From assembly GCA_963703145.1 (NCBI GenBank), contig OY969793.1:3596001-3660000 (forward strand): a DNA stretch of 64,000 bases, given 5' to 3'. The DNA is from Bog-756 sp963703145 (lineage in GTDB: Bacteria; Actinomycetota; Acidimicrobiia; Acidimicrobiales; RAAP-2). Of the stretch, positions 61,103 through 64,000 are shown piece by piece. Within the stretch, counting starts at the first letter, position 1, and the number at the start of each line of letters is the position of its first letter. The notes below the pieces were generated by a model. The model ran no database searches. It was not told the DNA's origin and worked only from the letters and a program-made list of their open reading frames with translations. Position numbers and translations under genes: made by a program.

Positions 61103-61483
61103 ATGAAGCTGATGCACGCAGGGAAATCACTGTTGGTCAGTGCCGTCGCCGTTGGGGCGCTCTCCCTGGGAGCGGCCGGTGTGGCCGGTGCGGCCACCCC
61201 CGCATCCACACCCTCACCGGCGACCCGGCTGGCCAACTTCAACTGTGCCAATGCCACCAAGGCCCTGAACCGGATCGACAAGCTGCAGTCGGACATCACC
61301 GCCGGCCTGCCGAAGCTGAACGCCGCCGAGGCCAAGGCCGTGGCGGCTGGGCACACCCGCCGGGCCGACCGTCTGAAGAGGGTGATCAGCCGGTTGGAGA
61401 GCCCCAAGGCCGCGAACCGCCTGACCAAGGCGGCCTCGGCCATCGAGGCCAAGTGCCACGTGGCGGCCCCCACCGCCTCGTAA
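61103..61483 (+). CDS. Small secreted helical protein
   Basis: This 126-residue protein has a signal peptide: basic start MKLMHAGKSLL, hydrophobic core to about residue 28, and an AGAAT cleavage-like site. The mature part is Ala-rich and helical with two cysteines (NFNCANAT and AKCHV) that could form a disulfide. No family is recognised. ATG 61103 follows GCAGGAG. The 234-base region upstream is less GC-rich than its surroundings and divergent from the SRPBCC gene. The function is unknown; it is probably exported. Confidence 0.7.
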   Translation: MKLMHAGKSLLVSAVAVGALSLGAAGVAGAATPASTPSPATRLANFNCANATKALNRIDKLQSDITAGLPKLNAAEAKAVAAGHTRRADRLKRVISRLESPKAANRLTKAASAIEAKCHVAAPTAS

Positions 61484-61496
61484 CCGGGCGGTGGTT

Positions 61497-61543
61497 CCGG
61501 ATTGCCGGTCGATCAGGTGCGCAGCCGATCGCCCGGCAATCCG
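61497..61543. terminator. Bidirectional hairpin terminator between convergent genes
   Basis: An 11-bp perfect inverted repeat (CGGATTGCCGG at 61498-61508 with CCGGCAATCCG at 61533-61543) encloses an inner CGATC/GATCG pair. It lies between the secreted-protein gene and the polyprenyl synthase gene, which converge. No U-run. Terminator role inferred. Confidence 0.5.
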
Positions 61544-61571
61544 CCGCGCCGGGGCGACCTGTCAGCGCAGC

Positions 61572-62537
61572 TCAGCTGGGGAGGTCGTCCACCAAGGAGT
61601 GGGCCAGGCCGGCGAATCCGATGCCCAGCTCTACCGAAGGTCCGGCCACGGCGGCATCCCCGGCCAGATCGGCGTAGCGGCGGGCCACCGTCACCGACTG
61701 TGCGATGGCCCCCGACTCAGCCACGATGGACCGGGCCTTGTCGCGTTCGGGCTGGCCCAGGGGCTGGCCCAGGAGGGGTCGCAACTCCGGTCCGACCACC
61801 GGGTCGGCCAGCGCCAACAGCACCGGCAGGGTGTAGATGCCCTCGGCCAGGTCCTGACCGGCCGGCTTGCCCAGCTCGGCCTCGGTTCCGATGACATCGA
61901 GGATGTCGTCCCTTACCTGGAAGATCATCCCGAAGTAGCGGCCAAAGGTCGTGACCGCCTCGACCTGGTCCCGGGCGAGCCCCGCGGTCAGGGCACCGAT
62001 CCGGCATGACGTGGCCATGAGGGAGGCCGTCTTGCCGGCGATGGCAGTCGAGTAGCTCTCCTCGGTCCTTCCCACCTGGAAGGCGGCGTGGACCTCGGCG
62101 ACCTGGCCCCGGCACAGCTCGCCGAGGGTGGCAGCCAGCAGACCGGCGATCTCGGTGCCCAATCCTGCGGCGATCTCCGCGGAGCGGGCCAGGAGGAAGT
62201 CGCCGGCCACGATGGCCACCAGGTTGCCGAACCGGGCGTTCACGCTCTCGACGTTCCGGCGGACCGTGGCCTCGTCCATGACGTCGTCGTGGTAGAGGGA
62301 GGCCAGGTGCACCAGCTCCACCGCCACCGCTCCCAACAGGTCATCCCGGGTGGCCTCGCGGTCGCTGGAAGTGGCTGTGGCCAGGGCGAGGACCGGTCGG
62401 AGGCGTTTCCCACCGGCCGCCAGGAGGTGGGTCGTGACCTCGTCGAGGAAGGCGTCGCCGGTCACCACCGACTCCACGAGCAGGGGCTCGAGGCGCCGCA
62501 ACTGTTCTTCGAGTGCTGGAAGGCCCAGGAGCTCCAC
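61572..62537 (-). CDS. Polyprenyl diphosphate synthase (heptaprenyl/octaprenyl type)
   Basis: This trans-isoprenyl diphosphate synthase builds the side chain of menaquinone or similar lipids. The protein of about 321 residues carries GGKRLRPVLAL, the first Asp-rich motif LYHDDVMDEAT, GDFLLARS, and the second motif FQVRDDILDVIG. GTG 62537 was chosen because AGGAAG lies 8 bases upstream; the GTG at 62546 abuts that site. Chain length (C35-C45) is typical of actinobacterial menaquinone but is not determined here. It is divergent from clpC. Confidence 0.9.
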   Translation of the reverse strand: MELLGLPALEEQLRRLEPLLVESVVTGDAFLDEVTTHLLAAGGKRLRPVLALATATSSDREATRDDLLGAVAVELVHLASLYHDDVMDEATVRRNVESVNARFGNLVAIVAGDFLLARSAEIAAGLGTEIAGLLAATLGELCRGQVAEVHAAFQVGRTEESYSTAIAGKTASLMATSCRIGALTAGLARDQVEAVTTFGRYFGMIFQVRDDILDVIGTEAELGKPAGQDLAEGIYTLPVLLALADPVVGPELRPLLGQPLGQPERDKARSIVAESGAIAQSVTVARRYADLAGDAAVAGPSVELGIGFAGLAHSLVDDLPS

Positions 62538-62587
62538 GACGTTCACTTCCTACAGACGATAGGCCAGGTTGCCGATGACTGAGAAAA

Positions 62588-62639
62588 GGGAATCAAAAGT
62601 GATCCGTGCGGGTGCGGGTCGCACTGGCACCTGTAGACT
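62588..62639 (+). promoter_or_regulatory. Candidate promoters of clpC, including a SigR-like site
   Basis: GGGAAT (62588-62593) is followed after 18 bases by GTG (62612), one mismatch from the SigR consensus GGAAT-N18-GTT. A separate TAGACT (62634-62639) fits a housekeeping -10 with a ~30-base leader. SigR-type control of clpC is known in streptomycetes. Function inferred. Confidence 0.35.
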
Positions 62640-62675
62640 TCGGTTCAGTTACTGACCGCGGATGGAGGCGGTGGA

Positions 62676-64000
62676 GTGTTCGAACGATTTACAGACCGGG
62701 CTCGTCGAGTTCTTGTGCTAGCGCAAGAGGAGGCGCGCCTCCTCAACCACAGCTTTATCGGGACCGAGCACATCCTCCTGGGACTGATCCACGAGGGTGA
62801 GGGAGTCGCGGCCAAGGCGCTCGAGTCACTGGGCGTCTCGCTGGAGGCTGTCCGGGAGAAGGTCGAAGAGACCATCGGCCTCGCCGGCACGGCACCGACC
62901 GGCTCCCCGCCGTTCACGCCCCGGGCGAAGAAGGTCCTCGAGCTCTCGCTGCGCGAAGCGCTCCAACTGGGCCACAGCTACATCGGGACCGAGCACATGC
63001 TGCTGGGTCTGGTGCGTGAGGGCGAGGGCGTGGCGGCACAAGTCCTGCAGAGCCTCGGTGCCGACCTTCCCCGCGTGCGCCAACAGGTCATCCAACTCCT
63101 CTCCGGCTACCAGGGCAAGGAGTCCGTGGGCGCGGGTGCCCCCGGCTCACAGTCGTCGGATGCCCCGACCGGCTCACCGGTCCTCGACCAGTTCGGTCGC
63201 AACCTGACCGCGTTGGCCCGCGACCACAAGCTGGACCCGGTCATCGGTCGCGAAAAAGAGATCGAGCGGGTCATGCAGGTGCTGTCGCGCCGCACGAAGA
63301 ACAACCCGGTGCTGATCGGTGAGCCCGGAGTGGGCAAGACCGCCATCGTCGAGGGGTTGGCCCAACGCATCGTGGCCGATGACGTGCCCGAGACGCTGAC
63401 CGGCAAGCAGCTCTACACACTCGACCTGGGTGCACTGGTGGCGGGCAGCCGGTACCGGGGCGACTTCGAGGAGCGCCTCAAGAAGGTCCTGAAAGAGATC
63501 CGCACGCGCGGCGACATCGTGCTGTTCATCGACGAGCTCCACACCCTGGTGGGAGCGGGCGCCGCGGAGGGCGCCATCGATGCGGCCTCCATCCTGAAGC
63601 CGATGCTGGCCCGCGGTGAGCTGCAGACCATCGGCGCGACCACCATCGACGAGTACCGCAAGCATCTCGAGAAGGACGCCGCGCTTGAGCGCCGCTTCCA
63701 GCCGATCAAGGTGGAGCAGCCCAACGTGGCCCTGACCATCGAGATCCTGAAGGGCCTGCGGGACCGGTACGAGTCCCACCATGCCGTGACCATCACCGAC
63801 CAGGCTCTGGTGGCCGCGGCCAACCTGGCCGACCGCTACCTGGCCGACCGCTACCTCCCGGACAAGGCCATCGACCTCATCGACGAGGCCGGCAGCCGGC
63901 TCCGCATCCGCCGGATGACCACGCCCCCGGCCTACAAGAAGCTGGAAGAAGACATCACCCGGCTGCGGGCCGACAAGGAAGCAGCCATCGAGAAGCAGGC
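62676..64000 (+). CDS. clpC: ATP-dependent Clp protease ATPase ClpC, N-terminal part
   Basis: ClpC unfolds proteins for ClpP. The frame runs off the right edge; about 441 residues are visible. Two Clp_N repeats (residues about 1-75 and 80-150) begin RFTDRARRVLVLAQEEARLL and contain IGTEHILLGL and IGTEHMLLGL. AAA1 starts LDQFGRNLTALA with Walker A IGEPGVGKTAIVEG and Walker B DIVLFIDELHTLVGAG; the start of the M domain (YKKLEEDITRL) is visible. GTG 62676 follows GGAGGC. It is the most strongly conserved gene in the window. Confidence 0.95.
   Translation, partial: MFERFTDRARRVLVLAQEEARLLNHSFIGTEHILLGLIHEGEGVAAKALESLGVSLEAVREKVEETIGLAGTAPTGSPPFTPRAKKVLELSLREALQLGHSYIGTEHMLLGLVREGEGVAAQVLQSLGADLPRVRQQVIQLLSGYQGKESVGAGAPGSQSSDAPTGSPVLDQFGRNLTALARDHKLDPVIGREKEIERVMQVLSRRTKNNPVLIGEPGVGKTAIVEGLAQRIVADDVPETLTGKQLYTLDLGALVAGSRYRGDFEERLKKVLKEIRTRGDIVLFIDELHTLVGAGAAEGAIDAASILKPMLARGELQTIGATTIDEYRKHLEKDAALERRFQPIKVEQPNVALTIEILKGLRDRYESHHAVTITDQALVAAANLADRYLADRYLPDKAIDLIDEAGSRLRIRRMTTPPAYKKLEEDITRLRADKEAAIEKQ

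Noticed and set aside
1..64000. CRISPR arrays, tRNAs, rRNAs, insertion sequences, prophage
   Set aside because: No regularly spaced repeats, no tRNA-like stretch with a TTCGANTC arm in a folding context, and no transposase or integrase motifs were seen by eye; a tRNAscan and IS search would be decisive.

Overview
The window is GC-rich (about 70% by eye), gene-dense DNA with GTG starts, 4-base GTGA/ATGA gene overlaps and several apparent leaderless promoters. The gene content points to an actinobacterium: a SigR/RsrA-type redox sigma pair, a DUF2342 metalloprotease beside tilS-hpt, an F420-type LLM oxidoreductase, and a very large set of acyl-CoA dehydrogenases, acyl-CoA ligases and P450s. The best guess is a member of the Acidimicrobiia or a relative, inferred from gene content only.

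Left part (1-45.8 kb), lipid, steroid or terpenoid-type catabolism. It holds eight acyl-CoA dehydrogenases (ACADs), four AMP-forming acyl-CoA ligases, two crotonases, two P450s, one ferredoxin, thiolase-fold enzymes with DUF35 partners, SDRs, a fused CoA-transferase, thioesterases and amidohydrolases. Three sub-systems stand out. (a) 6.6-9.3 kb: an HMG-CoA-synthase-like/DUF35 fusion beside a thiolase. (b) 18.1-22.5 kb: a coupled Baeyer-Villiger monooxygenase, double SDR and COG3618-type lactonase operon. (c) 37.8-45.8 kb: crotonase, FadD, Ltp-like thiolase fold and DUF35, divergent from P450, ACAD-alpha and ACAD-beta. Set (c) has most of the parts of the mycobacterial igr (cyp125-fadE28-fadE29-chsH-ltp2) side-chain module. 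A similar set without Ltp/DUF35 lies at 28.4-36.9 kb.

Right part (45.9-64 kb), housekeeping. It contains DoxX, a SigR/RsrA pair, DUF2342-tilS-hpt-folE-folP, a pseudophosphatase, folB-folK, DUF2520-panC-nadB-nadC-coaX, a sulfatase/SRPBCC pair, a small secreted protein, a polyprenyl diphosphate synthase and the start of clpC. Most genes from folP to nadC are joined by 4-base overlaps and are probably translationally coupled.

Three genes (N-acyl-D-amino-acid deacylase family at 2.7 kb, DUF2889 at 4.5 kb, nadB at 55.4 kb) are broken by single-base indels in G/C runs. In two of them the restored frame ends in an overlap with the next gene, so sequencing or assembly error is more likely than gene decay. 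I saw no tRNA, rRNA, CRISPR array, insertion sequence or prophage.
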